In this document: positions 23,100-29,743 of the stretch, piece after piece
Layout of the letters: every line of letters starts with the position of its first letter
Numbering within the stretch: the stretch's first letter is position 1
Source: CAZSHX01 sp964606895
GTDB taxonomy: Bacteria; Bacteroidota; Ignavibacteria; Kapaibacteriales; UBA2268
DNA: 29,743 nt
Direction of reading: 5' to 3'
Assembly (NCBI GenBank): GCA_964606895.1
Contig: CAZSHX010000062.1
Span: 1-29,743 of the forward strand
The notes under the pieces: model-generated
Told to the model about the DNA's origin: nothing
What the model saw: the letters and a program-made list of their open reading frames with translations, nothing else
The model's database searches: none
Position numbers and translations under genes: made by a program

Positions 23100-24194
23100 A
23101 TGAATACCCCGCTCAGACTCCCTTTCTATGCAAAGGTATCAATTGTACTGATTGGTCTGTATGTCCTGTTTGATATGCTTTACATAGCTCAGGATTTAAT
23201 CATTCCTCTGATTTATGCAACAATCATCGCCGTCCTTATCAGCCCCTTGGTCAATCTTTTTGTAAGGTGGAGAATTAATAGGGTCGTAGCTATTTCAGTT
23301 ACTCTATTGCTTTCTTTTATTGTCATAGGTGCATTAGGTGTTTTCGTGTATTCGCAGGCAAGCATGTTTAGCGAATCATGGCCCCAGCTTGTTGAAAAAT
23401 TTACCGTTATGTTCAACCAAAGCATAACCTGGGCATCAGCATATTTCAATATTAACCCGAAAAACATTCATGAATGGATTCTTAAAACAAAGACTGAACT
23501 TTTAAATTCGGGCAGTTCTGCTATTGGCACAACACTCTTAATGGTTGGCAACGGCATAATCGTATTTTTATTAGTTCCTGTTTACATTTTTATAATATTA
23601 TTCTACCAATCACTTTTAATTGAATTTATTCATAAGTTATTTGCAAAGAGCAAACAAAGTCAGATTACCGAAATTGTTACCCAGACCAAAACTCTCATTC
23701 AGGGCTATCTGAAAGGTCTTGTTGTTGAAGGAATTCTGGTGGCAATACTCAATTCCTCAGCACTATTAATCCTCGGAATAGATTATGCTATCCTGCTGGG
23801 TATTATTGGTGCCTTTCTCAACGTTATACCCTATGTCGGCGGCTTAGTGGCAGTTGCTTTGCCAATGATGGTTGCAATTGCAACCAAATCGTCGCCATGG
23901 TACGCTTTTTACGTTATGGCGATATATTATATCATTCAGTTGATTGACAATAACTTCATCGTTCCAAAAATTGTTGCATCCAAAGTAAAAATCAATGCTC
24001 TTTTCTCAATAATAGTAGTTATTGCAGGCAATGCACTTTGGGGAATTCATGGAATGTTTCTCTCCATACCGCTCCTTGCCATTGTTAAACTCATTTTTGA
24101 CCATATCGAACCATTGAAACCATGGGGTTTATTGCTGGGAGTTACCGTACACCCAAAAGCAAAAAAGGAAATTAAAAATTCAATAAATTTTTGA
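23100..24194 (+). CDS. AI-2E family transporter (PerM-like permease)
   Basis: A 364-residue integral membrane protein of the usual family length. Hydrophobic segments lie at about 10-30, 32-50, 60-85, 150-172, 205-235, 240-262, 270-290 and 305-335. Family features are the N-terminal PLIYATIIAVLISPLVNLFVR, the central amphipathic region between TM3 and TM4, and the C-terminal block LLGIIGAFLNVIPYVGGLV, YYIIQLIDNNFIVPKIVASK and WGIHGMFLSIPLLAIVKL. The family includes TqsA and PerM, but substrate varies (AI-2 export, sodium/proton exchange, unknown), so a specific substrate should not be assumed. It follows the acidic peptide with a 15-bp gap. Confidence 0.9.
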   Translation: MNTPLRLPFYAKVSIVLIGLYVLFDMLYIAQDLIIPLIYATIIAVLISPLVNLFVRWRINRVVAISVTLLLSFIVIGALGVFVYSQASMFSESWPQLVEKFTVMFNQSITWASAYFNINPKNIHEWILKTKTELLNSGSSAIGTTLLMVGNGIIVFLLVPVYIFIILFYQSLLIEFIHKLFAKSKQSQITEIVTQTKTLIQGYLKGLVVEGILVAILNSSALLILGIDYAILLGIIGAFLNVIPYVGGLVAVALPMMVAIATKSSPWYAFYVMAIYYIIQLIDNNFIVPKIVASKVKINALFSIIVVIAGNALWGIHGMFLSIPLLAIVKLIFDHIEPLKPWGLLLGVTVHPKAKKEIKNSINF

Positions 24195-24248
24195 TTTCAA
24201 AATATTTTCTTGTTTTAATAATGAAATATTTTGTAAATTGATTTATTA

Positions 24249-24305
24249 TTTTCAACATTTTTTTGTTGAAAACAACTTGACATAAGAATTTAGTAGAAGA
24301 ATATA
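24249..24305 (+). promoter_or_regulatory. Hairpin and possible promoter before the subtilase
   Basis: A perfect 9-bp hairpin with a T6 loop (TTTTCAACA at 24249-24257, TGTTGAAAA at 24264-24272) follows the permease gene but lacks a T run after the stem. Next come TTGACA (24277-24282) and, 17 bp on, AATATA (24300-24305), spaced like a sigma-70 promoter. In this AT-rich DNA such a match is weak evidence. Confidence 0.35.
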
Positions 24306-24355
24306 AGTTTAAATTATAATATATTTCGAAATTACAAATAAATTTTAGGATATTT

Positions 24356-26914
24356 ATGAAAAACAAGAATTTTTCATGGAAATTTCGAGTGAACTTTTTA
24401 TTCTGCATTCTAGTAATTACTTTATTGTGTCAAGTTTCTTTATTTTCTCAAGGATGGTTACCTTTATTAAAGAACAGCAGAGGTGATACCCTTAATTACA
24501 CTTGGCCTCCGGCGGACTCAACCTACATTCGCAATGAATTAATAATTTATTTTAGACCTAAAGCACTGCACTTGGAAAAATTGTGTTTCGATATAGAACC
24601 GCCTACAATTACTCAAAAAGAAAAGGAACCGAATATCCAAACAAATTATGTAAGTCATTTCCAAAGGTCATTTTTGTTCAATCAGAGATTTTCGGTTGAT
24701 TCATTAATTGCGGATTCTCTGCTACTGGCTGTTATCAAATTTTACGGAGGCGACTCTCTGCGGCGAATGTCAATCACAAGTCCTTGTAGAGATACGTTTG
24801 CCATTGCGCATGTGTATGGAGACACATTGAAATGCTATGATTATTTATACATGGTTTTACATTTTAACAATGACACAAGTGTTGTGAATGCAGGAATAAA
24901 TTTAAATATTTTTCAACAGGGCATGATTAATTGGGCTTCATTTAATCTTATCTATAAATTAGCAAGAGAACCTCAATACGATTATAGTTATGCCAATCAA
25001 ACAAGCTTTCACGATAACACTTGGGATTTTCCAATGTGTAGATTTAGCACAGCGTGGGACTATCAAATAGGAAATGGTGTTAAAGTAGCTGTTATTGATA
25101 ATGGGATTGATTACTTTCATTGCGACCTGGGCGGAGGGAATTATGGTACAAATGAAAAAGTTCTTAACGGCTGGAACTATTTAGATGGAAATGCTATTGA
25201 CTTTTATTCTTGCTCCAATCACGGAACGTCTGTTGCCGGGATAATTGGTGCTTATACAAATTATTCAAAATGTGCTACAAACACAAGCGGTGTTGCAGGT
25301 ATAGCAGGCGGGTGGGAAGGACCAATAAATGAAGGAGGGGAGGGTATAGGATGCCAATTAATCGGGTTAGACATTCATGTTCCGGTTGGGTGGGAATGCA
25401 CTAATGAAGTTGGAGATAAAGCATGGACAGCTTTTAAGGAAGTTAGCACATGGACACCGAGTGGGGGTGATGAATTCAACGCAGAAATAATAAATTTTAG
25501 TGTATATACAGAAGACTTACCTGATATAGCAATGCGAGATGCTGTTAATATGGCATACCAGTGTGGTATTAGTGTTGTTGCTTCTGCTGGAAATCATGGA
25601 GAAGAAGATATTCCTGCATATCCTGCCTCTTATGACCAAGCGTGGATAACAAGTGTTGGTGCAAGCAATATTTATAAAGCAAGGGTTGGGTATTCAAATA
25701 AAGGAAATAACCTGGACTTTATAGCACCCGGAGGGCAGAGTCAGAATGGGGTAACTACACCGGACCGTTATATTGAACAAAGTTTAGAACAACATGATAA
25801 AATAGATTTTACTTCATATTACAACCGACTAACCCCAAACTCACATAATTTATATCAAGCGTTCGGGGGTACTTCGGCAGCCGCACCGCATGTATCTGGA
25901 TTGATTGCCTTAATTAGAGCCGATATTGCCAATAACTGGAATGCAGTCGGCGAGCCTTTAGAGCCTGAAGATTATGAAGGAATGTTAAAGGCAAGTTGTG
26001 AAGATATTACAGAAGACTATAATCAAAGGTCTGATGGAGATTTTTACCAAAATTACTATGACCCTGAATCTGGCTGGGGTTTTGTTCGGGCTGATAAAGT
26101 TTTCCAAATGATACGTGACCGCGGGTATAAGCTCATTCATTTGAAAAATGACAATTATTCAAGTTTCACTCCAGAGAATTATAAGGAGAATCAAAATATT
26201 TACTTTCAAAATAGCGGCTACCCAACTAATAAAACATGGCTGATTCCTCCTAATTTATATACAGGCATCAAGATATGGAAACTACAAGGAACAATTACTA
26301 TTCCAGGAATGTGGCTTCACAATGATAATAACCCGTTATTTGTCTGGGGAAGAAGCGGGCAGGCTAATAAATCGGGTTTGGCAAATTCATATAATATGGT
26401 GGATAATGGAAGTCAATTGACTACTTACCAGTCCGGTTATACCCAAATAACTGACGGTCAAAACGGTAACTCTTATGTAGATGGTATTTATCATAACCAG
26501 GATTTAGTCGTCAATGTTTTAACTTATCAGTATGAAGGAAATTTTGACGGGATTTACAGAAAAATTCCACCAGATAACCAGATTGGTGCGAATATTTCTG
26601 TTTTCGGCGTTAGGCTACCGGATGATGTTGATGAGAGTGAAATTTCCTCAGTCCAAATGTCAGCTTTTATTTCACCAAATCCAGTCAAAGATAATTTCCA
26701 GTTAGAATTATATATGAACCATCCGGCTAAACTTTTTTTCGAGATTTATAATTGCCTTGGTGCTAAGTTATTTAAGTTAGACGAGAATAGAATTTACACC
26801 GGTTATTCGTCTGTTAGTTTTAATGTTGAAGAATTTCCTGCCGGTATATATATTCTTAAAATTAGTTCCTACCCTGATGTTAAAATACTGAAATTTATTG
26901 TTGGAGGAAAATAA
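24356..26914 (+). CDS. S8 family subtilisin-like protease with T9SS sorting domain
   Basis: An 852-residue secreted protease. The N-terminus is a signal peptide (FLFCILVITLLCQVSLFSQG). Residues about 30-225 are a propeptide-like region. The subtilase domain at about 228-600 has Asp248 (VKVAVIDNGIDYFHCDL), His289 (CSNHGTSVAGIIGAY), oxyanion Asn413 (VVASAGNHGEED) and Ser507 (FGGTSAAAPHVSGLIALI), so the catalytic set is complete. After a linker, residues about 775-852 form a type A sorting domain (AFISPNPVKDNFQLELYM, then YNCLGAKLFKLDE, then FPAGIYILKISS and a lysine-containing end). The protein should pass through Sec, then the T9SS, to the surface or medium. The next gene starts 1 bp after the stop. 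Confidence 0.93.
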   Translation: MKNKNFSWKFRVNFLFCILVITLLCQVSLFSQGWLPLLKNSRGDTLNYTWPPADSTYIRNELIIYFRPKALHLEKLCFDIEPPTITQKEKEPNIQTNYVSHFQRSFLFNQRFSVDSLIADSLLLAVIKFYGGDSLRRMSITSPCRDTFAIAHVYGDTLKCYDYLYMVLHFNNDTSVVNAGINLNIFQQGMINWASFNLIYKLAREPQYDYSYANQTSFHDNTWDFPMCRFSTAWDYQIGNGVKVAVIDNGIDYFHCDLGGGNYGTNEKVLNGWNYLDGNAIDFYSCSNHGTSVAGIIGAYTNYSKCATNTSGVAGIAGGWEGPINEGGEGIGCQLIGLDIHVPVGWECTNEVGDKAWTAFKEVSTWTPSGGDEFNAEIINFSVYTEDLPDIAMRDAVNMAYQCGISVVASAGNHGEEDIPAYPASYDQAWITSVGASNIYKARVGYSNKGNNLDFIAPGGQSQNGVTTPDRYIEQSLEQHDKIDFTSYYNRLTPNSHNLYQAFGGTSAAAPHVSGLIALIRADIANNWNAVGEPLEPEDYEGMLKASCEDITEDYNQRSDGDFYQNYYDPESGWGFVRADKVFQMIRDRGYKLIHLKNDNYSSFTPENYKENQNIYFQNSGYPTNKTWLIPPNLYTGIKIWKLQGTITIPGMWLHNDNNPLFVWGRSGQANKSGLANSYNMVDNGSQLTTYQSGYTQITDGQNGNSYVDGIYHNQDLVVNVLTYQYEGNFDGIYRKIPPDNQIGANISVFGVRLPDDVDESEISSVQMSAFISPNPVKDNFQLELYMNHPAKLFFEIYNCLGAKLFKLDENRIYTGYSSVSFNVEEFPAGIYILKISSYPDVKILKFIVGGK

Positions 26915-26915
26915 A

Positions 26916-27989
26916 ATGAAAAATCATATTTATATTTTACTGATTTTACTTTTCTTTTCTTGCAGGGAAAATCCGCCTCAACCGATTGTAACACCAAAAA
27001 GTTGTCCTTTACCGATACAATTTACAGACCCAAATGCAATGCCGATAGGTATGCATTATGCAAGCAAGATGTCGCCAGACGGAACAAAACTATTCTATTC
27101 AGTAGGCGGTGCTGGTGCAAATATTCTTGACTTGAAATCACTAAATATTTCTCAATTTGATATAAGACCCCTTCTCCCAAAAAACACAAAATTGGGCAGT
27201 GTAATACCAGTTATTGAATGGTGTCCTTATGATAATACGAAATTCGTTGTTTTAGTCAGATTTGGTGTTGACACTGTTGGAGATGGTAAAAAATTTCCTG
27301 GTGGAGAACATTTAATTCTTTGCTCTATTGATGGTTCATATTATAAAGAGATAACTCCAAAAATTTTTGGTCCTCTCGGTTCGCAAATTCCTATCACTCT
27401 AAATGCTTGGTTAGCAATATCGTCTGATGGCGATGACTGGTTTTTAATTGGTTATAGATTGGATGAACATGGCAAGAAATATTACGGGTATTTTAATCCA
27501 TTAACTCAAGAATTGCAGGAACAAGAATACAAAGGTCTAACATCACATACCTTTGACTTAAAATACAATTATTATGCAAACTTTGATTCTTTGCATAAGC
27601 TTAGATATTATATCAATGATATTGAAATGATTTTCAAAGATACCGAAACAGCAGATATGAGCTATGCAAGTTTCAGCCCAGATGGAAAGTATTTTGCAAT
27701 TGCTGCTTACGTTAATGACAAAAATAAGGCATTGGACTCAACAAGCCGCCTCGCCGAAGTTTGGATTATTGATGTAGAAGGATTCATGAAAAATCCTGTT
27801 CAGCCCGTTCCGGTAAAAATAATAAATATCAGAGAAAAGCTTTGTATGTTTTCCTATGGTTTACATCCTGTTTTTACAAGCAACAATACTTTAGCTGTTT
27901 CAATGTTCAAAAATGGTGATACATTTTCTTATTTGTATGAAATAGACTTGGAGGGAAATTTAATAAGACAACTGACATCGGTTCCGTAA
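26916..27989 (+). CDS. Beta-propeller (TolB/WD40-like) lipoprotein
   Basis: A 357-residue protein from the ATG at 26916, chosen because GGAGG at 26903-26907 is correctly spaced and a lipoprotein signal follows at once (lipobox FFSC, Cys16). An in-frame ATG six codons earlier lies inside the protease gene. Blade-like motifs include YASKMSPDGTKLFYSVGG, WLAISSDGDDWFLIGYR, YASFSPDGKYFAIAAYV and EVWIIDVEG, as in TolB/WD40-like propellers. It sits 1 bp after the protease stop, so the two are co-translated. It may bind the protease or its substrate at the cell surface, which is inferred from linkage only. Confidence 0.78.
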   Translation: MKNHIYILLILLFFSCRENPPQPIVTPKSCPLPIQFTDPNAMPIGMHYASKMSPDGTKLFYSVGGAGANILDLKSLNISQFDIRPLLPKNTKLGSVIPVIEWCPYDNTKFVVLVRFGVDTVGDGKKFPGGEHLILCSIDGSYYKEITPKIFGPLGSQIPITLNAWLAISSDGDDWFLIGYRLDEHGKKYYGYFNPLTQELQEQEYKGLTSHTFDLKYNYYANFDSLHKLRYYINDIEMIFKDTETADMSYASFSPDGKYFAIAAYVNDKNKALDSTSRLAEVWIIDVEGFMKNPVQPVPVKIINIREKLCMFSYGLHPVFTSNNTLAVSMFKNGDTFSYLYEIDLEGNLIRQLTSVP

Positions 27990-28020
27990 AAATTATAAAA
28001 GCAGATATTAACCTTGTCAA

Positions 28021-28047
28021 GGCAGGAATTTCCATTCTGCCGTTTTT
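28021..28047 (+). terminator. Intrinsic terminator after the subtilase operon
   Basis: GGCAGGAAT (28021-28029) pairs with ATTCTGCC (28034-28041) with one bulged G, followed by GTTTTT. It lies 31 bp past the lipoprotein stop. Confidence 0.7.
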
Positions 28048-28115
28048 AACATTCGGCTAAACTGCTTCCAAAGCAAAAAAGGGGAACTTAAAAACTTAAT
28101 AAAATAACTACGTAA

Positions 28116-28182
28116 ATGTGTGAAATATATAATATTTTTCCAAAATTATGTAACTTTAAAAGATTTGCTATTATTATTTTTG
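28116..28182 (+). promoter_or_regulatory. Promoter module copy 4 (ATGTGTGAA-N21-TTATGTAAC + TATTTTTG)
   Basis: ATGTGTGAA is at 28116-28124 and TTATGTAAC at 28146-28154. After 20 bp the -7 box TATTTTTG is at 28175-28182. The next start codons are at 28218 and 28230, preceded by AAGGAG at 28204-28209. The transcript would run to the terminator at 28458. Confidence 0.8.
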
Positions 28183-28217
28183 TATTGTAGTTTTTTCGTA
28201 AATAAGGAGTAATCAAA

Positions 28218-28400
28218 ATGATAGTATGAATGGAGCACCTCAAAAAAATCTGCAACACATCATTAGAACTTGAAAGAATTATTGCGAACAGTGTGATACT
28301 TAATGATGGTAGAATTCATGAGATATTTCCCGGGTTATCATATTAATGCCCTCGAACTGAAATTACTTTGTATGCAGGCAAAGTGACTATAGAATTATAA
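28218..28400 (+). pseudogene. Broken small gene downstream of promoter module 4
   Basis: One reading frame runs ATG ATA GTA TGA, then ATG GAG CAC at 28230. From there 38 residues (MEHLKKICNTSLELERIIAN, then SVILNDGRIHEIFPGLSY) end at TAA 28344-28346. The same frame stays open for 17 more codons (CPRTEITLYAGKVTIEL) to TAA 28398-28400. AAGGAG is well placed for the ATG at 28218, yet translation from there stops after three codons. Two in-frame stops in one short frame, behind an intact promoter and ribosome site, suggest a decaying gene, or a functional 38-aa peptide with a three-codon leader. No homolog is recognised. Confidence 0.45.
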
Positions 28401-28457
28401 AATATATACCATTCTCCGATTTCTAAGCCGTGATTTGAAATCATTTTGAACTCCTAA

Positions 28458-28489
28458 AAGCACCGAGCATAAGCTTGGTGCTTTTTTTT
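28458..28489 (+). terminator. Strong intrinsic terminator
   Basis: An 11-bp stem with one G-U pair (AAGCACCGAGC at 28458-28468, GCTTGGTGCTT at 28473-28483) and loop ATAA is followed by T8. It closes the unit started by promoter module 4, giving a transcript of about 300 nt. Confidence 0.88.
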
Positions 28490-28529
28490 GAGTAACATAC
28501 TTTGCTGATCTGATTTAATAATCTCCGGA

Positions 28530-28548
28530 TTGCATTCCAAAGATGCAA
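28530..28548. repeat. Solo fragment of the GCATC repeat hairpin
   Basis: TTGCATTCCAAAGATGCAA pairs TTGCAT with ATGCAA and resembles the hairpin inside the long repeats at 7279 and 29276. It could be a remnant. Confidence 0.45.
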
Positions 28549-28559
28549 AAATTAGTATG

Positions 28560-28778
28560 CTAAGCAACCTGATAATTCAAATTTTGCAATATAATTGGTG
28601 GAATTTTCCCGTTGCCGATATTTTCCTTTGCATCAAGAATCTCAATTCCCGCAAGTATTTCGCCTTTGCCGAAGTCTAAAGAAACAGATTCAGACAATCT
28701 GACAGTCTTGACTTGTTCGATGTCCTGAATCAATTCGATATATATAGCATCAGCTTCTTCATCATAAATTATTTTCAT
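28560..28778 (-). CDS. DUF2283 domain protein
   Basis: A 72-residue protein from the ATG at 28776-28778, chosen because it starts directly with the family signature MKIIYDEEADAIYIEL and is preceded by AAGGAAAAC. An upstream ATG would add a hydrophobic 14-residue extension that overlaps the gene before it. The later motif VSLDFGKGEILAGIEILDAKE is also typical of DUF2283 (YDxxxDxLYI, then GxxxGIEILxxS). It lies 10 bp after the DUF4258 gene. The pair is common in bacteria and resembles a toxin-antitoxin layout, with DUF2283 as the likely antitoxin-like partner; this role is not proven. Confidence 0.88.
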   Translation of the reverse strand: MKIIYDEEADAIYIELIQDIEQVKTVRLSESVSLDFGKGEILAGIEILDAKENIGNGKIPPIILQNLNYQVA

Positions 28779-28788
28779 TTTGTTTTCC

Positions 28789-29046
28789 TTAAAAATAAAA
28801 AGTATAAACCGTAATAACAATTATTTCTGTATCTTCTTCAACGATAACAGGTGCAACTTGTTTTATTGAATAAATAGTATCTATCCAGATTTTATTAAAT
28901 GGAACATTCAAGCGGCAGATTAATTTATTTCCTTTAGCCGGTTCCCTCAAACCGGTTAAAATGGCATCAATAACTTCTTCTTTTGAAGTACCTCTTTTTG
29001 CAATTCTTTGCAAAGAGTGGTCAGTAAATTTAATATGTTTTTCCAT
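28789..29046 (-). CDS. DUF4258 domain protein
   Basis: An 85-residue protein. The signature IKFTDHSLQRIAKRGTSKEEVIDAIL matches DUF4258 (xSxHaxxRmxxRgIsxxEVxxxL), followed by RLNVPFNKIWIDTIYSIKQV and VITVYTF strands. DUF4258 is related to the RelE/BrnT-like small ribonuclease-type folds, and the His/Arg pair in HSLQRIAKR is the feature usually compared with toxins. It is first in a two-gene unit with DUF2283. Confidence 0.85.
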   Translation of the reverse strand: MEKHIKFTDHSLQRIAKRGTSKEEVIDAILTGLREPAKGNKLICRLNVPFNKIWIDTIYSIKQVAPVIVEEDTEIIVITVYTFYF

Positions 29047-29275
29047 TTCTTATAATTATTATTTATAGAATGAATATCAAATGCAAATTGCAAATAAAGC
29101 AACAAAATTCAAAGAAAATTTTTCATCATTTCAAATATTTAAAAAATATTAACTTATATTACCTTATTATCGTAGCAATATATAATCATTATTTTCGTTT
29201 ATTTCTTTTGTTTCGTTCATTGATAGTTTGTCAACCTCACACAGACCATCTCCCTTCATGGTTAAGGCGGTAAAA
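29047..29275. other. AT-rich spacer upstream of the DUF4258 gene
   Basis: No credible gene was found. The part next to 29046 should hold the promoter of the minus-strand DUF4258/DUF2283 unit, but no clear TAnnTTTG box was seen. The short plus-strand frame here is low-complexity Lys/Asn/Ile-rich and probably not coding. Confidence 0.45.
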
Positions 29276-29743
29276 ATTGCATCTTTGCATCATTTTGCAT
29301 CCAATGATGCAATGGTTAAAATTTCGTTATTTGGTATAATATCAATAGATTAGCTGGTAGACAATTGCATTTTCTGCATAATTATTTTGAAGATGCAATG
29401 CAAATTGGGAAAAATATGGCTTCAGGAATCTTTATCCTCTTAATCCCATAAATCCCAGTTCAAGACTTTGCCGAATATTTACCAAATTGCATCTTTGCAT
29501 CTTTTTGCATCCAATGATGCAATGAGAAAAATTTTGTTATTTGAAATAATATCAATAGGTTAGATGATAGAAGCATTGCATTTTTTACATTAAATTTTTT
29601 GAAGATGCAATGCAAATTGGGAATATTTTGGAAAGAAAGAATCATAATCATGTTAATCCTAAAATCGAGTAAATCAAGGTTCAGAAATCTTTGCCGAATA
29701 TTCACCAAAAATTGCATCTTTGCATCATTTTGCATCCAATGAT
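29276..29743. repeat. GCATC-rich dispersed tandem repeat, block B (two units plus a third cut by the window edge)
   Basis: Units begin near 29276, 29473 (GAATATTTACC) and 29696 (GAATATTCACC), a period of about 210-223 bp. Each has TTGCATC words, a 7-bp hairpin (TTGCATC-CAAT-GATGCAA), the core TT[GT]xxATAATATCAATAG[AG]TTAG, and an inverted pair GCATTGCAT...ATGCAATGC around an A/T-rich loop (clear in the second unit, about 29572-29612). The end is a CTTAATCC/GTTAATCC and AGAAATCTTTGCC segment. The same units occur at 7279-7620. The array continues past the window. Confidence 0.9.

Noticed and set aside
29070..29273. Plus-strand 67-codon open frame
   Set aside because: Low-complexity Lys/Asn/Ile/Tyr composition expected from AT-rich DNA; no motif or supporting context.
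29460..29735. Minus-strand 91-codon open frame at the window end
   Set aside because: It lies wholly within the tandem repeat, its sequence is repeat-derived (two MQ[KN]DAKMQF segments), and no domain or ribosome site is visible.
29276..29743. CRISPR array
   Set aside because: The whole 223-bp unit is repeated, including the parts between short words, so there are no unique spacers, and no cas genes are present.

Overview
The window is AT-rich and looks like chromosome from the Bacteroidota/Ignavibacteriota/Kapabacteria (FCB) group. The evidence is three proteins ending in type IX secretion (T9SS) type A sorting domains, a PorV/PorQ-like barrel, lipoproteins with classic lipoboxes, few strong Shine-Dalgarno sites, and promoters carrying the TAnnTTTG -7 element typical of Bacteroidota. 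No replication origin, insertion sequence or CRISPR array was seen.

Layout. 1-730: the 3' end of an unidentified gene, then tRNA-Ala(CGC) and tRNA-Gln(CTG) on the minus strand with a terminator. 729-3966: a tightly overlapping three-gene cell-surface operon (secreted GDDxY-repeat protein, small outer-membrane barrel, lipoprotein consisting of little more than a T9SS sorting domain). 4148-7098, minus strand: a DUF1648 membrane protein, then an ECF sigma factor with its membrane-anchored partner, which unexpectedly ends in a T9SS sorting domain. 7279-7620: dispersed GCATC-rich tandem repeats. 8023-10455: a PorV-like barrel and a WD40-like lipoprotein. 10816-17777: a probable signalling operon with a lipoprotein, a 33-aa ORF overlapping the next start, a CHASE3 histidine kinase, a single-domain response regulator, a REC-kinase and a PAS-PAS hybrid kinase. 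All three kinases carry the same 21-residue coiled-coil repeat. 17860-22221: an MgtA-type ATPase and a stress-like group of small genes (shortened ferritin-like protein, two tiny membrane proteins, an eRF1-like protein, the stump of a second P-type ATPase). 22238-22433: two minisatellites with 21-bp units. 22486-24194: a small conserved protein, a 49-aa acidic repeat peptide and an AI-2E family permease. 24356-27989: a T9SS-exported subtilase and a beta-propeller lipoprotein. 28116-28489: a short promoter-to-terminator unit holding a broken small gene. 28560-29046, minus strand: a DUF2283/DUF4258 pair. 29276-end: a second block of the GCATC-rich repeats.

The strongest new signal is a 39-bp promoter module, ATGTGTGAA-N21-TTATGTAAC, followed 20-21 bp later by a TAnnTTTG-like box. 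It occurs four times with invariant ends and exact spacing, in front of the signalling operon, the ferritin-like operon, the acidic peptide and the short unit at 28.2 kb. This implies one regulon across the window, driven by a factor not encoded here. A second unusual signal is T9SS sorting domains on proteins that should stay anchored: an anti-sigma-like protein and a mini-lipoprotein.
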